Both the position numbers and the translations under genes were made by a program. From UBA6522 sp965205045 (GTDB lineage Bacteria > Pseudomonadota > Gammaproteobacteria > Steroidobacterales > Rariloculaceae): DNA of 64,000 bases. This document shows, one piece after another, positions 56,503 to 64,000 of this stretch (its first letter is position 1; every line of letters begins with the position of its first letter). Location of the stretch: NCBI GenBank assembly GCA_965205045.1, contig OZ242031.1, positions 5,704,001-5,768,000 of the forward strand, given 5' to 3'. Under the pieces are notes generated by a model. It had not been told where the DNA came from. It did no database searches and saw nothing but the letters and a program-made list of their open reading frames with translations.

Positions 56503-58043
56503 TCTCTCCACATGGCGTAGAGGTTCTGGGTCAGGGGGTGGCCGAGACTCACCGCCGAGCCGTGCAGGTCTTCGCGCTGGGCCGACAACGCGACCATGGT
56601 CACGACGGCGGCGAAAGGCATCTCCTCGAGCCACAGCGACTCGATCTCGCGGTACAGCTCGCAGCGGCGTTGCAGGTCGAGTTCCGCGGCGGCGGCTTCG
56701 AGCATCTCGTCCATGACCTCGCTCCGGTACCAGGCAAAGTTGTTGCCGCCGCTCCCGGCCTGACTCGAATGAGCGAGGGCATGGAGATAGTGGTGCGCTT
56801 CCGGACCCGGCGCGAAGATCCAGACCGTTCCCATGTCGTCGGATGTCTCCGGCCGGGAGAAGCTCGCGAGCTTGGCGTCCCACTCGATGTCGACCGCGCT
56901 CAGGCGAATGCCGAGTCGTGCTGCACCTGCGCGCATGATCTCGAAGATGGGCGTCTCACCCGTCGTTCCCTCGAATGCCATGGTCAGTTCCACCTCGCCC
57001 GGGCGGATGCCGGCGCTCGCAAGCAGCCGGCGTGCCTCGTCCAGATCCGTGCGCGGCCGCGGCGAGCCGGGGCTGGCGCACTCGGCGCCCGCCGGCAGCA
57101 CGCCGTGGGCGCGGGCCGCGTTGCCGCGCATGAGATGCTCGATGTGTCCCTCGTAGTCGTAGGCGAGCGCCAGCGCGCGCCGCACCCGGACATCGCCGAG
57201 ATATTCGCTTTGGGTATTGAAGGCGATATACAACTGGTTGAGGCTTGCGTCCCGGTTCACGCGGATGCCCGGCTCCTCAGCCAGCGCCGCCAGCGTGTCG
57301 GCGCTGGAGACAAAGATCCAGTCGGCATCGCCGTTGACGAGCGCGATCCGGCGCGCGACTTCCTCGCGGAGGACGCGAAAGACGGCGCGATCCACATGGC
57401 GCGGTCCCCAGCCCAGGTGGTAGCCGGTGAAGCGCTCCACCGTGATCTGCTGCCCGGGCCGATACGAAACCAGCCGATACGGCCCGCTCCCGGCCTCGTG
57501 GTTCTGCAACCAGCGCTGCCCGAAGTCCCCCTCGAACTCATTGGGGCGGATCAGGTCGGCGTTGACGATATAGAGCCGGGTCATGGCACCGAGGAAACCG
57601 GCGAACGGCTCGTACAGATCGATGGCAATACGGCGCTCGCCGAGCACCTCGGCGCCGCTGACCGAGGTGAAGAAAGCCCAGACCCCGATCTTCAGGGCCA
57701 GCATTCGGTCCACCGTGTACTCGATGTCCTCGGCGAGCACCGGCGTACCGTCGTGAAAGAGCGCATCCTCGCGCACCTCGAAGACATAGCGGCGCGCGTC
57801 TTCGGAAACCTCGTAGGAAGCAGCCAGATCCATCTGCAGATCGGTGGTGCCCGGCCGGTATTGCAGGAGGGCGCTGTAGAGATTGATGGACTGGTTGTCG
57901 ACCCGGCTGTCGTCGGCGGCGACCGGATCCAGCGTGGGTGGAATGCCCTCGGTCAGCAGTACCAGGTGAGAGCGCTCGCCCGCCGGCGCACAACCCAGGA
58001 CAAGTGCGATCACCGCGCAGGACAGCAGGTGCGGAGCGTTCAT
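56499..58043 (-). CDS. Family 5 solute-binding lipoprotein
   Basis: 514 aa. A signal sequence with lipobox ALVLGC precedes a SBP_bac_5 fold: FEVREDALFHDGTPVLAEDIEYTVDRML is the family signature, and GSGPYRLVSYRPGQQITVERF follows. It captures the transported peptide or nickel/glutathione-like ligand for DppBC-OppDF. The start overlaps the quinone-reductase-like stop by 4 nt. Confidence 0.88.
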   Translation of the reverse strand: MNAPHLLSCAVIALVLGCAPAGERSHLVLLTEGIPPTLDPVAADDSRVDNQSINLYSALLQYRPGTTDLQMDLAASYEVSEDARRYVFEVREDALFHDGTPVLAEDIEYTVDRMLALKIGVWAFFTSVSGAEVLGERRIAIDLYEPFAGFLGAMTRLYIVNADLIRPNEFEGDFGQRWLQNHEAGSGPYRLVSYRPGQQITVERFTGYHLGWGPRHVDRAVFRVLREEVARRIALVNGDADWIFVSSADTLAALAEEPGIRVNRDASLNQLYIAFNTQSEYLGDVRVRRALALAYDYEGHIEHLMRGNAARAHGVLPAGAECASPGSPRPRTDLDEARRLLASAGIRPGEVELTMAFEGTTGETPIFEIMRAGAARLGIRLSAVDIEWDAKLASFSRPETSDDMGTVWIFAPGPEAHHYLHALAHSSQAGSGGNNFAWYRSEVMDEMLEAAAAELDLQRRCELYREIESLWLEEMPFAAVVTMVALSAQREDLHGSAVSLGHPLTQNLYAMWRE

Positions 58044-59038
58044 GGATTGAGCAGGATTTTGCCGAACTGCCTGCCGCTTTCGGAAAACTCGTGGGCCTGA
58101 ACCACTTCCTCCAGCGAAAACCGCTTGCAGATCACGAGACCGAGTCTGTTTTCATTGAGGTCGTCGGTAATAACCCGGACTGCTCTGGACAGGACCGGCC
58201 GATCCGCAAGATATGGATCGTCGACGGTATACCCTCGAAGCGAAACATGCTTGTTGATGAGGACGTCGGGATCGAAACTGGCGAACTCGGGGTGGGTGAG
58301 GACGCCGTAAATCAGCACTCGGCCGTTTCGCCTCACGGCTTCCAGGTGCCTGGCGACGAACGGTCCCGTAATGGGGTCGAATATGAAGTCCGCGCCCCGG
58401 CCACCTGTGAGCGACTGAACGCGGCCGATGTAGTCTTCCGTGTCGGTACTGATGACGTGATCGGCGCCGGCGGCCAGCAATTGCTCACACTTGTCGCCTG
58501 ACCGGGTCGTCGCGATGACCCGGGCACCCGTCAGTTTCGCAATCTGCATGGCCGCTATTCCGGTGGCGCCCGATGCCGCGGAGATGACGATCGTTTCACC
58601 CTGCTCCAGCTTGCCAACGTCCATGAGCGCGCCGTAGGCTGTCAGGTAGTTGATCCAGATGGCGCCGGCATCGCGATCGTGAACGCTTTCCGGCGTCTTC
58701 GTCAGCCACTCCGCGTCGGCGACGAAATAGTCCGCGGTTCTGCCGTAGTCAGCCACGTCGACAAACGTCGAACAAGGCAGCGAACCCACCCGATCGCCAG
58801 CCTTGAACGTCGAATTCCCGTCCGCCTGTACGACGATACCGCCGGCTTCCCAGCCGATTCCGCTCGGCAGCCGGGGTTTGACCGGGTAGATGCCCTGCCG
58901 GCAATCCACATCGGAACGATTCATTCCGATGGATGTAACCCTGACAAGAACCTCATGAGGCTGTGGGCTCGGAATCTCCGCGTCGACGAGTTCCAGAACG
59001 TCTGGAGGCCCGAACGAGCGCATCATCACCTTTCGCAT
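58040..59038 (-). CDS. Zinc-independent MDR-family oxidoreductase (quinone reductase-like)
   Basis: 332 aa. MDR fold with the N-terminal GroES-like part MNRSDVDCRQGIYPVKPRLP and the NADPH site ISAASGATGIAAMQIAKLTGA. The zinc-binding cysteines of alcohol dehydrogenases are absent, so a quinone- or enone-reductase role using NADPH is most likely. Second gene of the operon, between the MFS transporter and the binding protein. Confidence 0.85.
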   Translation of the reverse strand: MRKVMMRSFGPPDVLELVDAEIPSPQPHEVLVRVTSIGMNRSDVDCRQGIYPVKPRLPSGIGWEAGGIVVQADGNSTFKAGDRVGSLPCSTFVDVADYGRTADYFVADAEWLTKTPESVHDRDAGAIWINYLTAYGALMDVGKLEQGETIVISAASGATGIAAMQIAKLTGARVIATTRSGDKCEQLLAAGADHVISTDTEDYIGRVQSLTGGRGADFIFDPITGPFVARHLEAVRRNGRVLIYGVLTHPEFASFDPDVLINKHVSLRGYTVDDPYLADRPVLSRAVRVITDDLNENRLGLVICKRFSLEEVVQAHEFSESGRQFGKILLNP

Positions 59039-59045
59039 GATGCGA

Positions 59046-60206
59046 TCAGGATTCCGGTGGAGGGAGAGTGCGGTTGACCAGGATCGTGAGCACGAGAACG
59101 GTCAGGAAAATGCAGCCGTAGACGATACCCAACGTTCCGTACGTGCCTGTCGTTTCGGCCAACGTTCCGCTGAGGAACGGGGCGAGCGCACCGCCGACCA
59201 GGCCGACGCCAATGGCGGCAACGATGACGCGCCCCTTGGGGTCCATGGCCGCCGCGGTGCCATAGACGAAGGGCAAGGCGAAGGCATAGACGAAGTTGTA
59301 GGACAATTGCGCGCCCATCAGGACGACTTGCACGGCTGTGTGCGTCAGCACATACACGGAAGCAGCCATCAGGCTCAGCCCGATGACGAGCGGCAGGTAT
59401 CTGCCGAAACGCATCCCGACCGCGGACGCCAACGCCGCGCCGACCGGGACCGCGAGCACGGCCACGCCCAGTACCCGTCCATAGGTATGGATGTCGATTC
59501 CGATTGAAATGGCGACACGCTCGGCGAATGACCAGGTTCCTCCGTCGCCAATCAGGAACAGGAAAATCGCGAAAATCATCAAGATCTCGTAGAACTTCGG
59601 GACCCACTTTTCCGGCACCGTCGTTTCAGTCGCAGCCACGTCCCTGGGAAACAGCAACCAGGCAAGGGCGATGAAGCCCAGGGCCCACATCGCCTGGTAT
59701 GCATAGGCGCCCGAGTGGCCGCCGGACGCGACGAAGTAGGGCATGACGGAGATCAGGACGGCCTGAACGGGCGAACCGAGCATGAACGTCCACGCGTAGA
59801 CCTGTTCGGGTTCGTCCAGCGACGCGATCGCGGCGTTGGCCGCCGCCATGGCGCAACCGGCGCCGACGCCGGCCACGACCCTGCAGGCGATGATCAACGG
59901 AATCTGGTCGAACAGCGACGAGGCGCCGAATCCCGCCGCCGCGATCGTCATTCCGATCAGCGCGAGCCGGCGCCTGGCGATGTTTCCCATTCGCGGCGAC
60001 AGCACAATGATCGTTCCGGCAAGGCACATCAGCTCGATGGTACCCACAAGCCCCGCCCGGCTCTCGCTGAGACCCAGCTCCCCCGAAACGAGCCCCTCGA
60101 TCAGGTGCGGCATCGTGAAGAAGGACATGTTGCCGACACCCCAGAGGACGGCAAAGATCCCGAACGCGACTTTCGCCAGTTCCCGATAGCTTCTGGAACG
60201 GTTCAA
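59046..60206 (-). CDS. MFS transporter
   Basis: 386 aa if TTG 60206 is the start (GGGAAG a few nt upstream); no ATG precedes the first membrane segment, and longer frames upstream are not membrane-like. Twelve hydrophobic segments; GNMSFFTMPHLIEGLV, GAGCAMAAANAAIASL and the loop RMGNIARRRLALIG are family-like. Uptake or export of a small organic molecule. First gene of the nine-gene operon, with the next gene 7 bp downstream. Confidence 0.82.
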   Translation of the reverse strand: MNRSRSYRELAKVAFGIFAVLWGVGNMSFFTMPHLIEGLVSGELGLSESRAGLVGTIELMCLAGTIIVLSPRMGNIARRRLALIGMTIAAAGFGASSLFDQIPLIIACRVVAGVGAGCAMAAANAAIASLDEPEQVYAWTFMLGSPVQAVLISVMPYFVASGGHSGAYAYQAMWALGFIALAWLLFPRDVAATETTVPEKWVPKFYEILMIFAIFLFLIGDGGTWSFAERVAISIGIDIHTYGRVLGVAVLAVPVGAALASAVGMRFGRYLPLVIGLSLMAASVYVLTHTAVQVVLMGAQLSYNFVYAFALPFVYGTAAAMDPKGRVIVAAIGVGLVGGALAPFLSGTLAETTGTYGTLGIVYGCIFLTVLVLTILVNRTLPPPES

Positions 60207-60335
60207 CTGTCTTCCCGCTTTCGCCGGACCCGGAACGTGTGCAGGCTGTCCACCGGCCGACCGGCGGCAATTCGGACCGGATGTTCCCGTTCTCCGAAAC
60301 GACCCTGTCGTGGAGCCGGGGGGAGGTCCGGCGTA

Positions 60336-60470
60336 ATGCTGGAGATCAGTGGCGGCATTGGCGGGATTCCCTTCCAGTCTTGCCGCTATTGTATATTGTA
60401 TATGGAGCCGGCGCTGCTCGGGGAACTCGTGCGCGAGTCCGTCGCCGAGATGAGTCGCCGCTACGGATAA
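60336..60470 (+). CDS. Possible 44-aa leader or small protein
   Basis: ATG 60336 has GGGGAGGT 8 nt upstream, and the stop lies 13 bp ahead of the M24 gene. The sequence has MEPALLGELVRESVAEMSRR, amphipathic and helical. No family recognised. It may be a real small protein or a translated leader of the peptidase gene. Confidence 0.35.
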   Translation: MLEISGGIGGIPFQSCRYCILYMEPALLGELVRESVAEMSRRYG

Positions 60471-60483
60471 CAGGAGCAGAATC

Positions 60484-61824
60484 ATGCGCGCACCCCTACC
60501 CCTGGCTCTTCTCTCCGCAAACCTGTGCTGCGTGCCGGCGGGCGCCGGCGCACAGGGCGTCACCGCGGATGATGCCCGCTGGCAGTGGCGGACCTCCTGC
60601 ATGATCCGTCATGACAGGTTCGACTACGTGCTGCCGGGCGCCATGCGCCGCAACGGCATCGACATGTGGATCGTCACCGACCGGGGGCGGGGCACGCAAC
60701 CCATGGCGCGGGACTTCGGGATCGATACGGTCAACGGCCAGATCATCTACGTGTTTCATGACAACGGGGGCGATCGCATCGAGCGCATACAGTTGGGCGG
60801 CGAGACCGACCTGGCGGAGGAGTGCGCCGCCTACGACTACTTCGGGGACATGGATGAACTGCAGGCCATCGTCGAGGAGCGGGACCCCCAGGCAATCGGG
60901 CTGAACTACCTGGCCGTTCCCTACGAATCCGAAGGCCTGCACGTCGCCGATGGGCTGACCCACACGGACTTCAGGTTTCTCGAGAGCGAACTGGGTCCGG
61001 TTTTTGCGGACCGCTTCGTCTCGGCTCAGCACCTGATCGCGGATTTTCACGGGGAGCGGGTGGCGAGCGAGATCATCGAGTTCGCGAAGATCGGCGCCAT
61101 CACCGCGCATCTCGAGGAGCGAGCCCTGTCCAACGAGGTCATTACGCCGGGCATTACGACGCACAACGATGTCTCGCGGTGGCTGGAGGAGCAGGCGGCG
61201 GCCATGGGACTGCTGCGTGCCTGGTACCCCACGACCTATACGCATCTCCCGGACGGCGGCGAGATCGGCAATACCGAGCGGGTCATCCAGCGCGGCGATA
61301 TATTGCAGATCGACTGGGGGGCCGACCGCAACAACTACACCACCGACCTCAAGCGGTTCGCCTACGTGCTCCGGGATGGAGAGACGGAGGCGCCGCCGGG
61401 TGTACTGAACGCTTTCGATGAATCGAAGAAAGTGCGCGAGATCATCCGCAAGTTCGTCAAGCCCGGCCGCACCGGGCGCGAGCAACTGGACGAACTCAAG
61501 CAGATCATTCGGGACGCGGGTTACGTCTACACGGAAGCGGAGCGGGCCAGTGACGTCGAGGGCATCGAAGTGAACGTGGGCATGCACGCGGCGGGCAACA
61601 TCGGCCACGACATGGCCGCCAACCTGTTCGAGATTTTCCCGGAGAGAACCAAATACATGGTCCGGCCCGATCTGATCCTTTCGCTGGAGTTCATCGTCTT
61701 CACGCCGGCGGAGGAATGGAACGGCGTCAAGATTCCGGTGAACGTCGAGGAAAACGTGGTGGTCACCGAGCGGGGCATCGAGTGGCTGTATCCACCCCAG
61801 GAGAAGGTGCTCGTGATTCGCTGA
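60484..61824 (+). CDS. Secreted M24 (Xaa-Pro/methionyl-type) metallopeptidase
   Basis: 446 aa from ATG 60484 with CAGGAG upstream. A signal peptide (MRAPLPLALLSANLCC, cleaved near GAGAQG) precedes an N-terminal creatinase-like domain and the pita-bread M24 domain. Metal ligands: D277 in LQIDWGAD, D288 in TTDLKRF, H375 in NIGHDM, E402 in LSLEFIVF and E422/E423 in VEENVVV. All five are present, so an active di-metal Xaa-Pro-type peptidase in the periplasm is expected. Gene pair with the degenerate paralogue downstream. Confidence 0.88.
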   Translation: MRAPLPLALLSANLCCVPAGAGAQGVTADDARWQWRTSCMIRHDRFDYVLPGAMRRNGIDMWIVTDRGRGTQPMARDFGIDTVNGQIIYVFHDNGGDRIERIQLGGETDLAEECAAYDYFGDMDELQAIVEERDPQAIGLNYLAVPYESEGLHVADGLTHTDFRFLESELGPVFADRFVSAQHLIADFHGERVASEIIEFAKIGAITAHLEERALSNEVITPGITTHNDVSRWLEEQAAAMGLLRAWYPTTYTHLPDGGEIGNTERVIQRGDILQIDWGADRNNYTTDLKRFAYVLRDGETEAPPGVLNAFDESKKVREIIRKFVKPGRTGREQLDELKQIIRDAGYVYTEAERASDVEGIEVNVGMHAAGNIGHDMAANLFEIFPERTKYMVRPDLILSLEFIVFTPAEEWNGVKIPVNVEENVVVTERGIEWLYPPQEKVLVIR

Positions 61825-61842
61825 TCGGGCATTCGACTCGTG

Positions 61843-61962
61843 GGCCGGTGTCGGGATTTGGTTCCTTGCATCGACCGGGATTGAGGTTTTGTTCCTTACA
61901 TCGGCCGGGATTGAGGTTTGGCGCCTCTCATCGGCCGGTATCGGGGATTGGCTCCCCGATCG
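61843..61962. repeat. Four 30-bp tandem repeats between the M24 genes
   Basis: Units start at 61843, 61873, 61903 and 61933, all beginning GGCCGG or GACCGG and ending near CATC, with about 70-90% identity. They contain no promoter match. The unit length equals the repeat in speA, but the sequence differs. Confidence 0.75.
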
Positions 61963-61993
61963 ATAAACATCAACACTACTGCAGGGCGAGAAC

Positions 61994-63298
61994 ATGAACA
62001 AAATGCTGCTTTCGGTCCCCATCCTGATCGGTGCCCTTGTTGCCGGTGCGTCCGGAATCCCCGCCACGATCGAAGCGCGCGAACTGAGCGACGCAACCCT
62101 GGAGCTGATGAGAAAGCAGATTCGCCGGGACAAGTTCGACCATGTCCTGCCCCGGGCCATGCGCGACAACGGCGTGGACATGTGGATTCACGTGATCCGG
62201 GACCGGAATCCCGACGGGATGGCAACGGAACTCGGCGGGCAGTCCGGGGCATTTGTCTTCACCGACCGGGGCGGCGACCGAATCGAGCGGGCCATCCTGG
62301 GCTACACGGACGAGGCGCTGTGGGGGGACGATACCTACGACATCCTGGAGCCGGGCGAAGAAGCCTTTGAAGGGGACCCGGGTTGGCCTGGGGTGATCGG
62401 CGAGTTTGTGGCGGCCCGGGACCCCGGGCGAATCGCCGTCAACTTCTCCGGGATCAACGCCCTGGCCGACGGCATCTCGCACACCGATTACGGAATCCTG
62501 GTCGATGCGCTCGGTGAGGCGTACGCCGGCCGGATCGTCTCGGCGGAGCATGTGATCGGCGACTTCCTGGCGGGCATCGTGGTCGGCCAGATCGCGCTGG
62601 CCGGTTACTTTGGCCTGATCACCACGGAAGTGATTGACGAGGAGTTCGCCAAGATCGAGGTGGGGGTGACGACGCTGGCCGAGATCGACGGCAACGTCTT
62701 CGTCAGGGACCCGGACGGCAACGAAAACAACAGCAACGATTACGCCGTTCAGCCCGGCGACATCGTCACGATTCTCAACGGAACCGGCGAGGGCCTGTTC
62801 GTTGCGGACCTGGGCGGCAACGGCTACGTGCTGCAGGAAGGCGAAACCGAATTGCCGCCACGGGTGCAGAAAATCTGGAGCGAGGCGATGGATGTCCGGG
62901 AGATTCTCCGGGCCAATATCCGCATCGGCCCGACCGCGGGCGAAACGCTCCAGCTGCTGAGCGAAAAGCTGGAGGAGGCCGGCTACCTTTACATCGACAG
63001 CGATCAATACGATCCGAGCCTCGACCCCACCAGGACCCAGGTGCACCTGGACCTGCACGCCCAGGGACGGCGGGACATGGACGCACCCAGAATCTCGCCC
63101 CTTGGCGACGACTGGCAACGGGACATGCGTTTGCCACTGTTTCACAGTTTGACCCTGGAGTACATGGTGCACATGCCCGTGCCGGAGTGGGGACCGGGGA
63201 AACACCTCTATATCGCCTTCCACGACGGTGCGATCGTCACGCCCCGCGGCATCGAATTCCCCTATCCGCCGGATCAGGGCATGCGCATCATCCGGTAG
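61994..63298 (+). CDS. Degenerate secreted M24 paralogue
   Basis: 434 aa. Signal peptide MNKMLLSVPILIGALVAGAS, then the same creatinase-like and M24 architecture as the previous gene (DKFDHVLPRAMRDNGVDMWI matches DRFDYVLPGAMRRNGIDMWI). The first metal Asp is Asn (TILNGTG), the second (VADLG) is kept, the H-bearing NIGHDM is replaced by GRRDMD, the last Glu pair is AFHDGAIV. Only one Asp and one Glu (LTLEYMVH) of five ligands are clear, so catalysis is unlikely. It may be a binding or regulatory partner of the active enzyme. Confidence 0.8.
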   Translation: MNKMLLSVPILIGALVAGASGIPATIEARELSDATLELMRKQIRRDKFDHVLPRAMRDNGVDMWIHVIRDRNPDGMATELGGQSGAFVFTDRGGDRIERAILGYTDEALWGDDTYDILEPGEEAFEGDPGWPGVIGEFVAARDPGRIAVNFSGINALADGISHTDYGILVDALGEAYAGRIVSAEHVIGDFLAGIVVGQIALAGYFGLITTEVIDEEFAKIEVGVTTLAEIDGNVFVRDPDGNENNSNDYAVQPGDIVTILNGTGEGLFVADLGGNGYVLQEGETELPPRVQKIWSEAMDVREILRANIRIGPTAGETLQLLSEKLEEAGYLYIDSDQYDPSLDPTRTQVHLDLHAQGRRDMDAPRISPLGDDWQRDMRLPLFHSLTLEYMVHMPVPEWGPGKHLYIAFHDGAIVTPRGIEFPYPPDQGMRIIR

Positions 63299-63330
63299 CG
63301 CAGACGAACGCGCGCGGTCAGGCGGCGGTG

Positions 63331-64000
63331 ATGAGTTCCTGCGATGCCTTCATGGTCTGCTCGGCCGCCCTGTTCACCGAGAACATCTACCGTCCCCTGA
63401 TCCGCCCCGACCGAACCGAACGGCACTACGTGCTGGTGGGCCGGCTGACGTCCATCGCCGTGGTGGCGGGTGGCATTCTGCTCGCGTTCGAATTGCCAAG
63501 CGTGGTGGACGGGCTGGAACTGGTCTGGATCGTGCAGGCCATGATGGGTGTGTCCATGTGGTTCAGCTTCTTCTGGCGCCGGGCCACCGCGGCCGCCGCC
63601 TGGGCCTCGACGCTCGCGGGATTTGCGACCTGGTTTGCCACCAGCACGGTTCAGGTCGCCGGCGTCACGCTCTGGGATTTCAACGGCCGCTTCGGACACC
63701 TGTTGCCGGAAAACATGATGCTCGACGGCGTTCTTTCGCTGCCCTGGCAGATGCTGATCTACCTGTCGGTCGCCGCGGCGGTGATGGTAGTCGTCAGCCT
63801 TTTCACCACGCCTCCATCGGACGAAAAGCTGGACAGCATCTACGCCACCCTGCGCACGCCGGTGGCAACGGACGAACCCGAGGTCGCGCCGCTGACGCTT
63901 CCGGAGGGCGTCGAGCCCGCGCCGCGGAATCCGCTAATCGACCTGCCCGGTCTTGAGATCATGAAGCCCTCGGTTTCGAGCGTCGTCGGGTTCATCGTCT
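63331..64000 (+). pseudogene. Sodium:solute symporter, 5'-truncated, continues beyond the window
   Basis: From ATG 63331 (the open frame reaches back to the M24 stop) the protein reads MSSCDAFMVCSAALFTENIY, a middle-of-family SSS motif, followed by four hydrophobic segments; C-terminal part runs off the window. The first seven or eight transmembrane segments of a normal symporter are absent, replaced by the M24 paralogue. It is either a remnant of a rearrangement or, less likely, a genuine short variant. Confidence 0.7.

Noticed and set aside
61843..61962. CRISPR-like direct repeats
   Set aside because: The 30-bp units are contiguous with no spacers and vary among themselves; no cas gene is near.
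60496..62181. 561-codon minus-strand open frame
   Set aside because: Antisense shadow of the first M24 gene plus the repeat block; the apparent peptide repeat comes from the 30-bp DNA repeat.
1..64000. tRNA, rRNA, insertion sequences or integrase genes
   Set aside because: No T-loop/acceptor pairing, rRNA stretch or transposase motif was found on reading both strands, though short elements could be missed by eye.

Overview
The window reads as a GC-rich proteobacterial chromosome, most likely a gammaproteobacterium. Supporting genes are a PA0069-type radical SAM protein, a YqgE/AlgH protein, a speA/aguB polyamine operon, a TonB-dependent receptor and a CzcCBA efflux pump. This placement is inference from gene content; no rRNA or tRNA gene was seen. 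Several genes carry isolated one-base indels, so the sequence may be a metagenome or long-read assembly with residual errors, or a genome with decaying accessory genes.

Layout. 1-5 kb: a partial glycosyltransferase, a MaoC dehydratase, a DUF1015 protein, a small regulated ORF, a vapBC module and a radical SAM protein. 5-8.5 kb: a TonB receptor behind two strong hairpins, then parDE. 8.6-14.7 kb: a His-rich secreted protein and a CzcCBA pump whose CzcA carries the D402/D408/E415 proton-relay residues. 14.8-16 kb: an AAA/DUF4143 ATPase. 16-26 kb, minus strand: deoxyhypusine-synthase-like protein, SpeA, AguB, then a double-length four-NBD UvrA with a one-base deletion near its end. 26-29.6 kb: a secreted YqgE, an M28 peptidase and a membrane zinc metallopeptidase.

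29.7-47.8 kb is a defence region in two blocks, split by a fused MFS/spermidine-synthase-like membrane protein and an HtrA-like protein that has lost its catalytic His and Asp. Block one is a DNA methyltransferase with a NotI-family endonuclease whose frame breaks in a run of seven G. Block two is a small unknown protein, a second methyltransferase, a large protein with two GHKL ATPase domains (MORC/Hsp90-like N-terminus, histidine-kinase-like C-terminus), a partner with an interrupted receiver domain, Vsr, a truncated 5mC methyltransferase joined by deletion to the 3' half of a Z1 protein, a PD-(D/E)XK protein and an AIPR protein. It resembles the MORC/Z1 restriction-like islands described by Iyer, Abhiman and Aravind, with a two-component-like pair added.

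47.8-64 kb: an AhpD-like protein, cytochrome c' lipoprotein, cytochrome b561, a metallo-beta-lactamase-fold protein, then a nine-gene minus-strand operon (MFS, quinone-reductase-like, peptide ABC transporter, Asp/Glu-racemase-family enzyme, NicX/M29-like enzyme) that looks like uptake and breakdown of an amide or peptide-like substrate. Two secreted M24 peptidases follow, the second degenerate, and a 5'-truncated sodium:solute symporter runs off the end.
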